From the NCBI RefSeq assembly GCF_004349215.1, contig NZ_SMKU01000055.1:1-37104 (forward strand): a stretch of 37,104 nucleotides of DNA, given 5' to 3'. A model generated the notes under the pieces. That model was not told where the DNA came from and made no database searches. It saw only the letters and a list, made by a program, of their open reading frames with translations. The stretch comes from Actinomadura rubrisoli (lineage in GTDB: Bacteria > Actinomycetota > Actinomycetes > Streptosporangiales > Streptosporangiaceae). This document shows positions 18,251 to 30,083 of this stretch, piece after piece; the first letter of the stretch is position 1, and each line of letters begins with the position of its first letter. Both the position numbers and the translations under genes were made by a program.

Positions 18251-18287
18251 CGCGGATGCGGCCGGGCGGGGGGCGGCCGCATCCGCG
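18251..18287 (-). terminator. 13-bp hairpin in the leader between the M28 and M4 genes
   Basis: CGCGGATGCGGCC (18251-18263) pairs perfectly with 18275-18287 across an 11-base loop. It lies 120 bases before the M4 start and 218 bases after the M28 stop. It could terminate read-through from the M28 gene, or attenuate transcription of the M4 gene starting near 18381. A second stem (GCGGGGCAC 18298-18306 with 18328-18336) precedes it. The 373-base gap 18132-18504 holds these hairpins and the conserved promoter block, but no gene that I can support. Confidence 0.6.
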
Positions 18288-18370
18288 AGTGTCCGTAGCG
18301 GGGCACGGGGCGCCTGGCGCGGGGCCGGTGCCCCGCACCAGGCGTCATGATGGACGTTGCTGGACTCAAC

Positions 18371-18450
18371 CGGAAGAACTGTCCAGAAGTGCACCGTGAC
18401 AACCGGCCGGTGTCAACGAATCCATTTGGTACTGGAATTTCAATGTTTGT
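18371..18450 (-). promoter_or_regulatory. conserved upstream block of the first M4 gene
   Basis: Read on the minus strand, this block has a TTGAAA-like motif, a conserved CCAGTACCAAATGGATTC core, then TTGACA (18416-18411), 17 bases, and TGCACT (18393-18388). The same elements with the same spacing occur at 22651-22730 before the other M4 gene. TTGACA is a perfect -35. TGCACT is a poor -10, which suggests help from an activator bound to the core. The predicted leader to the GTG start is about 250 bases. Confidence 0.6.
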
Positions 18451-18504
18451 CGGTTGAGGGCTGAAAGCCGCTGAAAACGGCCGTTGAGCAGCGCGAACAC
18501 CGCT

Positions 18505-22540
<4,036 letters not shown>

Positions 22541-22644
22541 AGGGGTGCTCCTTCCACGGGCCGGGCAGGATCGGGCACATGGAGGCCCTGTGTGGACCGC
22601 TCCGCGACACCCTTGTCCGCCGGGCGAGGACTGGGGACAGACGA

Positions 22645-22730
22645 CTCATCCGGATGAGCTGTCCCGAAGTGCACCCTGGCGTGTGAATAGTGTCAATGAA
22701 TCCATTTGGTACTGGATTTTCAATATTTAC
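22645..22730 (-). promoter_or_regulatory. conserved upstream block of the second M4 gene
   Basis: This is the counterpart of 18371-18450. TTGACA (22696-22691), 17 bases and TGCACT (22673-22668) on the minus strand sit below the conserved CCAGTACCAAATGGATTC core. A perfect 14-base palindrome CTCATCCGGATGAG (22645-22658) lies just inside the predicted transcript and could be an operator; it is degraded in the other copy. The leader to the GTG start is about 120 bases. The stretch 22541-22857 otherwise holds only the esterase terminator. Confidence 0.6.
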
Positions 22731-22773
22731 GAACCTGTTGATGGAAGTTCGGGAAAAGGCCTCCTGGGCTGCG

Positions 22774-22810
22774 CGGACGGGCGGGCCGACGACCCGGCCC
22801 GACCCGTCCG
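22774..22810 (-). terminator. hairpin terminator after the esterase gene
   Basis: CGGACGGG (22774-22781) pairs with 22803-22810, and inside it GGGCCG (22783-22788) pairs with CGGCCC (22795-22800), with a 1-2 base internal loop. This 14-bp interrupted stem starts about 48 bases past the esterase stop and separates it from the M4 promoter. Confidence 0.7.
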
Positions 22811-22857
22811 ACCTGGAACCTTCGGTACGGCCCGATCGTTGTCGGACGGTGCTCGGA

Positions 22858-23886
22858 TCAGGGCGCGATGTTCCGGCAGAGCCATCCGAGCGCGAGCGGA
22901 TAACGATAATCAATACCACCGTGCGCCGCGTCGAACAGCTCGAAATGAATAGCGTTTTCATTAACGCCCGCGTCCAGGAGCGCCTGCCGGAAAGCCTGCG
23001 CGCCCACGTCCAGGAACCACTCGTCGCGCGTCCCGCCGTCGATCCAGATCGCGCGCTGCGACCGCATCGCCTCGGCGTACTCGGGCACCATCCGCACCGG
23101 GTCCCACGCCAGCCACCGCTCCCACACGTCCTCGCGCAGCACTCCGGTGACCGTGTCGAAGGGCAGCTCGGGCTTCCCGTCCGGCCGCGCGGAGTAGCAG
23201 ACGGCCATGCCGAGGACGTTGAGCAGGTCCATGTCCTCGGGCTTGGTGAACGACGCGCGGCCGTTGAAGTCCTCCCACCAGCGCCAGATGTCGCCGCCGT
23301 ACGCCCGCAGGTGCCGGACGCACTTCGGGAACTCGGGCAGATAGCAGTACTCGAACAGCGCGTCGCCCGCGTGCGTCGCCAGCGCGCCGAACAGGTCGGG
23401 GCGCAGCATCGGCGTGATCATCGCGCCGTAGCCGCCGCTGGACTTGCCGCTGATCGCCCGGTGCTCGGGCGCGTCGAGCGTCCGGTAGTGCCCGTCCACC
23501 CACGGGACGATCTCGTCGCAGATGTAGGAGTGGTAGCGGCCCGTCCCCGGCGAGTCGACGTACTGGCTTCCGCCGTGCGCCGTCCACGCGTCCACGAACA
23601 CGACGATCGCGGGCGGGGCCTCGCCCGAGGCGAACACCGCGTCGGCGGTCTCCGGGAACGGCTGCCGGTAAGGCACCCGGTTCCGCCAGATCCCGACGTG
23701 CCCGGTGAACCCGGTGATCACGTACACGGTGGGGTAGCGGCGGCCGGGTTCGTCGTCGTATCCCGGCGGAACGTACACCAGCAGGGGGCGCTCGTGCGGG
23801 TCCTTCAACGGGTTGTCGCGCAGCAGCTCGCTGCTGACGATGTGCTCTTCGAGGCGTCCGGCGAGCTCGGCGGACCACGGCAGCAT
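22858..23886 (-). CDS. esterase of the EstD/enterochelin-esterase type
   Basis: 342 residues from ATG 23886, with GAGGGAG seven bases upstream. It is an alpha/beta-hydrolase: a strand with LLVYVPPGY, the TVYVITGF region, and a nucleophile elbow GKSSGGYGA with Ser149 as nucleophile. His in FDAAHGG near 324 is a likely catalytic histidine, and a suitable Asp lies in IWIDGGTRDEW. No signal peptide is seen, so it is probably cytoplasmic. Related proteins hydrolyse short esters, S-formylglutathione or siderophore esters; the substrate here is not clear. It is a stand-alone gene. Codons in residues about 306-330 are unusually AT-ending compared with the rest of the gene. Confidence 0.88.
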   Translation of the reverse strand: MLPWSAELAGRLEEHIVSSELLRDNPLKDPHERPLLVYVPPGYDDEPGRRYPTVYVITGFTGHVGIWRNRVPYRQPFPETADAVFASGEAPPAIVVFVDAWTAHGGSQYVDSPGTGRYHSYICDEIVPWVDGHYRTLDAPEHRAISGKSSGGYGAMITPMLRPDLFGALATHAGDALFEYCYLPEFPKCVRHLRAYGGDIWRWWEDFNGRASFTKPEDMDLLNVLGMAVCYSARPDGKPELPFDTVTGVLREDVWERWLAWDPVRMVPEYAEAMRSQRAIWIDGGTRDEWFLDVGAQAFRQALLDAGVNENAIHFELFDAAHGGIDYRYPLALGWLCRNIAP

Positions 23887-24012
23887 GCGTACTCCCTCGT
23901 CGCGTCCTGGTTGATCACCTCGACGCTAACCCAGGCCGCCGGGGTCCGCACCCGGTGGCTTCGTCGGGATTTGCCAGTACCCGGGGCCCCCGGCGATCAC
24001 TACGTTGGGGCC

Positions 24013-24708
24013 ATGAGACTGCGTTGGTCCGTCCCCGTCCTGGCCGCCGCCTCCGCCGCCGCCGTCCTGGCGCCGCCCGGGGCGGCCGGAGCCGCCGAGA
24101 CCGCCACGGGCATCGGGGCGGCCGCGTCCCATGGACGGACGGTCAGGTGCGTCTTCACCCCGACGCCCGACAACCCGCCCGCCAAGCGCGTGCACCCGCC
24201 GCGCTCCAAGGCCAGGAGCCACGGGACGGTCGAGATCCTCATGCGGACCAACTTCGGCGACGTCCGGATCCGGATGGACCGCAGGAACGCGCCGTGCGCC
24301 GTCCACAACTTCGCGAGCCTGTCCCGGCAGCGCTTCTACGACCGGACGCGGTGCTGGCGCCTGACCAACTCGGCGAGGCTCGGCGTGCTTCAGTGCGGCG
24401 ACATCTACGCCGCGGAGAAGGGCGGCCCCGGCTACAAGTTCGACGACGAGCTCACCGGCAAGGAGACCTACCCGCGCGGGACGGTCGCCATGGGCAACTG
24501 GGGCCCCGACACCAACGGCAGCCAGTTCTTCCTGGTGCACTCCCGCGCGAACATCCCGCCCGCCTACACCGTCCTCGGCAAGGTCACGCGGGGTCTGCCG
24601 GTGCTCGACCGTATCGTGAAGGGCGGCATCATCCCGGGCGAGAACGGGCCCGAGGACGGCGAGCCGGCCAAGCCCGTCCGGATCCACCGGGTCCTCATCC
24701 GCGGCTGA
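24013..24708 (+). CDS. exported cyclophilin-type peptidyl-prolyl isomerase
   Basis: 231 residues from ATG 24013, which directly begins a signal peptide (MRLRWSVPVLAAASAAAVLA, cleaved near 28). A linker with PTPDNPPAKR leads to a cyclophilin fold from about residue 70: GTVEILMRTNFGDVRIRMD, NFASL, the GSQFFLV active-site strand and the YTVLGKVTRGLPVLDRI end. The enzyme speeds proline isomerisation, so it probably assists folding of exported proteins. The usual FHRVI motif is replaced by the Cys-containing FYDRTRCWRLT, seen in actinobacterial secreted forms. A long upstream extension of the frame is rejected because it crosses the esterase gene. A run of 17-bp repeats begins at its stop codon. 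Confidence 0.92.
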   Translation: MRLRWSVPVLAAASAAAVLAPPGAAGAAETATGIGAAASHGRTVRCVFTPTPDNPPAKRVHPPRSKARSHGTVEILMRTNFGDVRIRMDRRNAPCAVHNFASLSRQRFYDRTRCWRLTNSARLGVLQCGDIYAAEKGGPGYKFDDELTGKETYPRGTVAMGNWGPDTNGSQFFLVHSRANIPPAYTVLGKVTRGLPVLDRIVKGGIIPGENGPEDGEPAKPVRIHRVLIRG

Positions 24709-24712
24709 GGGA

Positions 24713-24789
24713 GCACGGCGGTTGATGCGGCACGGCGGTTGATGTGGCACGGCGGTTGAGGGAGCACGGCGGCTGAGAGAGCACGGGGG
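24713..24789 (+). repeat. 17-bp tandem repeat, five units
   Basis: Units headed GCACGGCGG start at 24713, 24730, 24747, 24764 and 24781, exactly 17 bases apart. The consensus is GCACGGCGGTTGATGNG, and the last unit is partial. The sequence just before it, around the cyclophilin stop codon (GCGGCTGAGGGA), is a further degenerate unit, so the repeat seems to have grown out of the gene end. Each unit carries TGA, and 17 is not a multiple of 3, so all three frames are closed. Confidence 0.9.
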
Positions 24790-24867
24790 CCGTCACGTTC
24801 CGGCGGCCGGGGTGTCACGAATGTCGGTGCCGTTCGGTCTCATTCTCGCGACGACAAGGAGACCACC

Positions 24868-25599
24868 ATGACCGACCATGCCGCCCGCCTTCGCGACCTG
24901 CACCGTCCCGGCGACCCGCTGCTCCTGCCGAACGTCTGGGACGCCGGCAGCGCCAAGATCGTCCAGGAGGCGGGCTTCCCCGCCCTGGCGACCGCCAGCG
25001 CGGCCGTCTCCGCCATGCTCGGCTATCCCGACCACGAGGGCGCGCCCGCCGAGGAGATGTTCGCCGCCGCGGGCCGCGTCATCCGCGCCGCGAGCGTCCC
25101 CGTCACCGTGGACGCCGAGGCCGGATACGGGCTGCGGCCCGAAGAGCTGGTCGAGCGGCTCCTGGCCATCGGCGCGGCGGGCTGCAACCTGGAGGACACC
25201 TACGCGGGCGAGCTCGCCGAGCCCGGGGTCCAGGCGGAGTACATCGCCGCCGTCCGCGCCGCCGCGGGCGACGCCCTGGTGATCAACGCCCGCGCCGACT
25301 CGTTCCTGGCCAAGGTCGCGGACCCGGTCGCGGACGCGATGGCCCGCGGCCGCCTGTACCTGGAGGCCGGAGCCGACTGCGTCTACCCGATCACGGCCCC
25401 GCTGGACGCCGTCCGGTCCCTGGCCGAGGGGCTGCCCGGGCCCGTCAACGCGAACAACCTCCCTGGCTCGTCCCTCGCGGACCTTGCAGCCGCCGGCGCC
25501 GCCCGCGTCTCCTACGGCCCGATGCCCTACCTGCGCGCCCTGGACGCCCTCAAGGCGTTCGCGGGCCGCGTCCTCGCCCGGGAGGACCCGTACGCGTGA
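24868..25599 (+). CDS. isocitrate lyase/PEP mutase family enzyme
   Basis: 243 residues from ATG 24868, with AAGGAG six bases upstream. A TIM barrel of the ICL/PEP-mutase superfamily: LLLPNVWDAGSA at the start, metal-binding VDAEAGYG near 89-96, NLEDT near 109-113, and INARADS near 138-144. The isocitrate-lyase KKCGH loop is absent. The enzyme more probably cleaves or rearranges a C-C or P-C bond of a small 2-oxo acid (2-methylisocitrate or carboxy-PEP-like); the true substrate cannot be told from sequence. It is stand-alone and converges on a P450 gene. Confidence 0.88.
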   Translation: MTDHAARLRDLHRPGDPLLLPNVWDAGSAKIVQEAGFPALATASAAVSAMLGYPDHEGAPAEEMFAAAGRVIRAASVPVTVDAEAGYGLRPEELVERLLAIGAAGCNLEDTYAGELAEPGVQAEYIAAVRAAAGDALVINARADSFLAKVADPVADAMARGRLYLEAGADCVYPITAPLDAVRSLAEGLPGPVNANNLPGSSLADLAAAGAARVSYGPMPYLRALDALKAFAGRVLAREDPYA

Positions 25600-25607
25600 C
25601 GTCGGCC

Positions 25608-25638
25608 ACGGCGCCCGGGCCTGCCGCCCGGGCGCCGT
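25608..25638. terminator. 13-bp hairpin between convergent genes
   Basis: ACGGCGCCCGGGC (25608-25620) pairs perfectly with 25626-25638 across the loop CTGCC. It lies 9 bases past the ICL/PEP-mutase-like stop and 42 bases past the P450 stop, so it can serve both strands. Confidence 0.8.
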
Positions 25639-25679
25639 TGCAGGCGCACCGGCATGCGTTTAGGCGCCGGCGGCCCTGG

Positions 25680-26861
25680 CTAGGCGCGGGCGGTGATTCG
25701 GGTGGGCAGGGACGCGAAGCCGCGGTCGTTGGAGGAGTGCACGCGCTTCGCCGCCTTGATGTCGATCTCGTAGTCGGCGACCGCGCCGACGAGTTCCTGG
25801 AGCGCGATGCGGGCCTCCAGCCGGCCGAGGTTCGCGCCGAGGCAGTGGTGGCGGCCGTTGCCGAAGGCGAGCGACGAGCCGGTGTCGCGGTCGAGGTCGA
25901 AGCGGTCGGGGTCGGGGAAGACGTCCGGGTCGCGGTTGGCCGAGCCGGTGAGCAGCAGGACGCGCGCGTCCGCCGGGATCTTCACGCCGTGCAGCTCGAT
26001 CTCCTCGGTCGCGGTGCGGGCGAGCGCCTGCGTCGGCGGGTCGTAGCGCAGCGTCTCCTCCACCCAGTCCTCCACGCGCCCGGCGAACGCCCTGGCCCGC
26101 TGCTCCGGGTGCCGCCACGCGGCGTGCCAGGCGTTGCCGAGCAGCAGCATCGTCGTCTCGATGCCCGCGCCGACCAGCAGGATCAGCACCCCGACGATCT
26201 CCTCGGGGGTGAGCCGGTCCTCGCCCTCGGCCGCGTCCAGCAGCCCGGACAGCAGATCGCCCCGCCGCTCCTTGCTCCGCTCGACGGTCAGCTCGGTGTA
26301 GTAGCCGACCAGCGCGCCGATGGCCTGGAGCGCCTCCGGGGGCAGGTCGCCGCCCGCCTCGTCCCGGTACATGATGGCCATCCCCAGGTCGCGGACCAGG
26401 TCGCGGTCGGCCTCGGGGACGCCGACCAGCTCGGAGATCACGTCCGTGGGGAAGCGGGCGGCGAAGTCGGTCATCAGGTCGAACGTCCCGCCCTCCAGAT
26501 GCGGCCGGAGGCAGCCGCGGGCGATCTCGCGGATCCGCGGCTCCAGTTCCTGGACGCGCCGCTGCGTGAAGGCCCGCGCCACCAGCCCGCGCATCCGGGT
26601 GTGCTTCGGCGGGTCCATCGCGACGAACGAGAAGAACCTCTCCGCGTCCGGCCCCCAGAAGGCGGGCTCGATCCGCAGGCCGTTGACGCTGGAGAAGCGG
26701 GTCGCGTCCTTGAGCGCGGCCATCACGTCGGCGTGCCGGGACAGGGCCCAGAAATCGTCGGTCTCGTTCCGGTAGACCGGTGACTTATCGCGCAGCCGCG
26801 CATACACCGGGTAAGGGTCGTCCTGAATGGAAAAGTCAAAGGGGCTGTAGAAGAGTTCCAC
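25680..26861 (-). CDS. cytochrome P450 (stand-alone)
   Basis: 393 residues from GTG 26861 (GGAAGG six bases upstream). A longer in-frame start at 27035 would add a low-complexity 58-residue leader and is rejected. P450 marks are complete: I-helix VGAGIETTM, K-helix EETLR, and heme loop FGNGRHHCLGANLGRLE with Cys340. It is a soluble bacterial class I enzyme that needs ferredoxin and reductase partners, none of which is nearby. The substrate is unknown. The VNG...GPDAERFFSF region before the C-helix resembles cholesterol/macrolide-type CYPs only loosely. It is divergent from the methyltransferase gene at 27100. Confidence 0.93.
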   Translation of the reverse strand: MELFYSPFDFSIQDDPYPVYARLRDKSPVYRNETDDFWALSRHADVMAALKDATRFSSVNGLRIEPAFWGPDAERFFSFVAMDPPKHTRMRGLVARAFTQRRVQELEPRIREIARGCLRPHLEGGTFDLMTDFAARFPTDVISELVGVPEADRDLVRDLGMAIMYRDEAGGDLPPEALQAIGALVGYYTELTVERSKERRGDLLSGLLDAAEGEDRLTPEEIVGVLILLVGAGIETTMLLLGNAWHAAWRHPEQRARAFAGRVEDWVEETLRYDPPTQALARTATEEIELHGVKIPADARVLLLTGSANRDPDVFPDPDRFDLDRDTGSSLAFGNGRHHCLGANLGRLEARIALQELVGAVADYEIDIKAAKRVHSSNDRGFASLPTRITARA

Positions 26862-27007
26862 CGCATGCCTTCCGGGTCGCCGCGTTCCTTCGGACCGATC
26901 CTGGTCTCCCGCTCGTGCGCTCGCCAACCATTTCACAAGAAAGGCCGGAGACCGGGGATCGGGTGCGGCGCCTTGCCCCGCCCCGGGGCGGCGCAGCCCC
27001 GGCCCGA

Positions 27008-27036
27008 TGTGCATACTGGGGTGAAGCCCATGCACA
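27008..27036. promoter_or_regulatory. inverted repeat TGTGCAT-N15-ATGCACA
   Basis: Two exact 7-base half sites are 22 bases apart from centre to centre, in the 238-base gap between the divergent P450 and methyltransferase genes. The spacing of two helical turns fits a dimeric repressor or a pair of dimers. No clear -35/-10 pair was found in this gap on either strand. Confidence 0.4.
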
Positions 27037-27099
27037 ATGGGGTGTTGCGATCTTCACTTCCGTCGCGGGTCCCGTGGCGGACGACGAAGCGAGGCCGCC

Positions 27100-27915
27100 G
27101 TGGAGAGTGAGCGGGTTCCGCCCGGAATCGACCCGACGAAGGCGCATCCCTCCCGCCGGTACAACTATTGGCTCGGCGGCAAGGACAATTTCGCCGTCGA
27201 CCGCGAGTCGGCGGAGATGGTCGCGTCGGCGTTTCCGACCGTGGGTCTGGCCGCCCGCGAGAATCGTGCGTTCCTCAAGCGCGTGGTGGGCTATCTGGCG
27301 GGCGAGGCGGGGATCGGCCAGTTCCTCGACATCGGCACCGGGCTCCCCTCGGCGGGCAACGTCCACGAGGTGGCGCAGGCGATCGAGCCGACGTCGCGGA
27401 TCGTCTACGTCGACAACGACCAGGTGGTGCTCGTCCACGCCCGCGCCCTGCTGACCAGCGCGCCCGAGGGCCGGACCGCCTACATCGAGGCCGACCTGCG
27501 CGATCCCGACAGGATCCTCGCCGACCCGGACCTGCGGCGCACCCTCGACATGACCAGGCCGGTGGCGCTGATGCTGGTCGCGACCATGCACTTCATCGTG
27601 GACGAGGACGACCCGTACGGCATCTTCGCGCGGCTGGTCTCCGCGCTCCCGTCGGGCAGCCACGTCGTGATGACCCACGCGACCAGCGACCATCTCACGC
27701 CCGAGCAGTACGCGGTGAGCGAGGAGGCCAACAAGCGGAGCGGCGTGCCGTTCCGGCTCCGCGGCTCGGACGAGTTCGCCCGGTTCTTCGGCGGCCTGGA
27801 GCTGCTTCCCCCGGGGATCACCTCGGTGGTCGAGTGGCGGCCCGACGTCCCCGAGGCCGACCGGCCGTCGATCGAGGACGTCTCGATGCTGTGCGCCGTC
27901 GCCCGCGTCCCTTGA
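27100..27915 (+). CDS. SAM-dependent methyltransferase, DUF574 type
   Basis: 271 residues from GTG 27100. It opens with PPGIDPTKAHPSRRYNYWLG followed by GGKDNFAVDR, the hallmark of the actinobacterial S-adenosyl methyltransferase family (DUF574/Methyltransf_19). The SAM loop FLDIGTGLPSAGN and the acidic strand IVYVDND, then ADLRDP, make a normal Rossmann methyltransferase core. The substrate of this very expanded family is not known. An in-frame ATG at 27037 is rejected because the family starts near IDPTKAHP and a GAGG site precedes the GTG. It is probably stand-alone. Confidence 0.9.
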   Translation: MESERVPPGIDPTKAHPSRRYNYWLGGKDNFAVDRESAEMVASAFPTVGLAARENRAFLKRVVGYLAGEAGIGQFLDIGTGLPSAGNVHEVAQAIEPTSRIVYVDNDQVVLVHARALLTSAPEGRTAYIEADLRDPDRILADPDLRRTLDMTRPVALMLVATMHFIVDEDDPYGIFARLVSALPSGSHVVMTHATSDHLTPEQYAVSEEANKRSGVPFRLRGSDEFARFFGGLELLPPGITSVVEWRPDVPEADRPSIEDVSMLCAVARVP

Positions 27916-28151
27916 TCTCCTGACGATCTACCTCGTGTGACTATTCGATTACATAGAGTGGGGAAGAAAGGGGAGGGGACGGTCCATGTCCCGAAGACCG
28001 CCCGGAGACCCCCGAAAGGCTCCCCCACCATGCGCGAGCACGCCCTCACCGCCCCTCCCGCGCGAGATCGCCCGTGGTGACCACCGGGTGACGACACCGC
28101 CGGCGCGATCCGGTCGCGCCTTCCCGCCAGGGCATCGAGGGAGTCATTGGC

Positions 28152-29957
28152 TTGGGCACGCAACCATCGATGAGCTATCGCACGCTGGGGGCGCTTGAGG
28201 CGTCCGTCGGGGACAGGCGTGTCCCGATCAGCTCGACGAAGCAGCGCATCCTGCTCGCGTCGCTGCTGCTGCGCGCCAACCGCCTCGTCACCATCGACGA
28301 GCTGATCGACCGGCTCTGGGCGCATCCGCCGAGCGACGCGCGAGGCACCGCGCAGGTGCATCTCGGGCGGCTGCGGCGCACGCTGGGCGCCGCGGGGGCC
28401 GCGGGGGCGCTGATCCGCACCGACCCGAACGGCTACGTCATCGAGGTCGCCGACGACGACCTCGACATCGCGCGGTTCGCGGGCCTCGCCGGCCGGGCGC
28501 GGCAGGAGCGCGACGGGTACCGCGAGATCGCCCTGCTCAAGGAGGCGCTCGCGCTGTGGCAGGGCCGTCCGCTCAGCAACGTCCCGTCCGACCTGCTGCA
28601 GCGCAGCGACGTGCCCCGGCTGGTCGAGCAGCGGCTGCAGACGGCCGAGCGGCGGTTCGAGCTGGAGCTGGAGCTGGGCGACGGCAAGGACATGATCGGC
28701 GAGTTGCGGGAGCTGGCCACCGCCGAGCCCTTCCGGGAGCGGCTCTGGGCGCTGCTGATGACGGCCCTGTACCGGCAGGGACGGCAGCAGGAGGCGCTGG
28801 AGTGCTACCGCGCGTGCTCCACCGTCCTGCGCGAGGAGATCGGGCTCGACCCGGGGCAGGAGCTGCGCGACCTTCACGAGGCGATCCTGCGGCGCTCCCT
28901 GGAGGTTCCGCGCGCGCGGGTGCGCCGCGAGATCCGCGCCCTCCCCGCCCGATGGGACGTCAGGCTGGGCTCGCCCTGCCAGCTGCCGCCCGAGATCGGC
29001 GACTTCGTCGGCCGCACGGCCGAGCTGCGGCAGATCGTCGCCCACTTCGCCGCCCGCGGGCGCCCCGCCACCGTCCCGATCGTCGCCGTGGTGGGCTGCC
29101 CCGGCGTCGGCAAGACCGCCCTCGCGGTGAAGGCCGCGCACGCGCTGCGCGACAGGTTCCCCGACGGGCAGCTCTACATCCAGCTGGACGGCTCGACCGA
29201 GCGGCCCCGCGACCCCGTCGACGCGCTCGGCGACCTGCTGAGCGGCCTCGGCGAGCGGAGCACCACGCGCGGCGACCTCGACGGCCGGGCCGCGATGCTG
29301 CGCGAGCGCCTCGCCGACCGGCAGGTCCTGCTGGTCGTGGACGACGTCGCGGACGTGCGCCAGGCCCGGGCCGTCCTGCCGGGCACGCGCGGCTGCGGGA
29401 TCCTGCTGACGAGCCGCCAGCGCCTGGTCGACCTGCCCGGCGTCGAACGCGTCAGGCCCGCACCGCTCACGCCGTGCGAGGCGCTCGCGTTCCTCGAACG
29501 GCTCGCCGGCGCGGGGCGCGTCCGCAAGGAGCGGTCCGCCGCCGAGGAGATCGCGCTGCTGTGCGGGCACCTGCCCCTCGCGCTGCGGATCATGGGGTCC
29601 CGGCTGGCGCTGCGGCCGTCGGAGGCCCTCGCCCGCGTCGCCGCGTCGCTGCGGGACGAGAGCCGCCGGCTGGACCAGCTGGCCACCCAGAACCTCCAGA
29701 TGCGCTCCGTCCTGGACGCGAGCTACGCCGCGCTGGACCCCGCGGCGCGGGCGCTCCTGCGGCGCCTCGGTGCGCTGCGCGGCACCGAGTTCGTGGAGGG
29801 CACCGCGCTGGCGCTGGCCGGCGGCGAGGGCGTGCTGGCCCTGGACCGCCTGGTCGAGGCCAATCTCGTCGAGCCCGTCGAATCCGGCGCCTGCGGGGAG
29901 TCCCGCTACCGGCTCTACGATCTGGTCGGCATTCACGCCTCCCAGTACGTCGGCTAG
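28152..29957 (+). CDS. SARP-family transcriptional activator with NB-ARC domain
   Basis: 601 residues from TTG 28152, chosen because GAGGGAG lies eight bases before it; ATG 28170 has no such site and would remove six residues. Order: OmpR-type winged helix (about 8-100, LRANRLVTIDELIDRLW), BTAD helical domain (about 105-255, EALECYRACSTVLREEIGLD), then an NB-ARC ATPase with Walker A GCPGVGKT at 315-322 and LLVVDDV as Walker B. The AfsR-type TPR sensor is missing. SARPs activate antibiotic clusters by binding 7-bp direct repeats near -35. Just downstream lie five such repeats before the polyketide operon. This is very probably the pathway activator. Confidence 0.93.
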   Translation: MGTQPSMSYRTLGALEASVGDRRVPISSTKQRILLASLLLRANRLVTIDELIDRLWAHPPSDARGTAQVHLGRLRRTLGAAGAAGALIRTDPNGYVIEVADDDLDIARFAGLAGRARQERDGYREIALLKEALALWQGRPLSNVPSDLLQRSDVPRLVEQRLQTAERRFELELELGDGKDMIGELRELATAEPFRERLWALLMTALYRQGRQQEALECYRACSTVLREEIGLDPGQELRDLHEAILRRSLEVPRARVRREIRALPARWDVRLGSPCQLPPEIGDFVGRTAELRQIVAHFAARGRPATVPIVAVVGCPGVGKTALAVKAAHALRDRFPDGQLYIQLDGSTERPRDPVDALGDLLSGLGERSTTRGDLDGRAAMLRERLADRQVLLVVDDVADVRQARAVLPGTRGCGILLTSRQRLVDLPGVERVRPAPLTPCEALAFLERLAGAGRVRKERSAAEEIALLCGHLPLALRIMGSRLALRPSEALARVAASLRDESRRLDQLATQNLQMRSVLDASYAALDPAARALLRRLGALRGTEFVEGTALALAGGEGVLALDRLVEANLVEPVESGACGESRYRLYDLVGIHASQYVG

Positions 29958-29995
29958 GGCGCCCCAGGAGCACTGAACCCGCCTTCTCCCGGCTC

Positions 29996-30021
29996 GCCCG
30001 TGTCCGCATCCGGACACGGGC
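29996..30021 (+). terminator. terminator after the SARP gene
   Basis: GCCCGTGTCCG (29996-30006) pairs perfectly with CGGACACGGGC (30011-30021) across CATC, and a pyrimidine-rich run follows. It begins 39 bases past the SARP stop, so the regulator and the biosynthetic operon are probably separate transcripts. Confidence 0.85.
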
Positions 30022-30083
30022 TTCCCCGTTCCTGTGCGCTCCCGCCGCTCCTGCTCGCGTGCCGACGCGCGTCGCCGGGCGCC

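Noticed and set aside
18132..18338. Longer N-terminus for the first M4 protease
   Set aside because: The extension is Pro/Arg-rich and precedes a clear signal peptide. GTG 18131 has its own ribosome site and matches the start of the paralogue.
22690..24012. Extended upstream frame joined to the cyclophilin
   Set aside because: It runs antisense through the esterase gene, and the signal peptide starts at ATG 24013.
27986..28198. 70-codon plus-strand frame with a G-rich ribosome-like site before the SARP gene
   Set aside because: It overlaps the SARP start in another frame, is Pro/Arg/Ser-rich and has no family features. A leader peptide cannot be excluded but is not supported.
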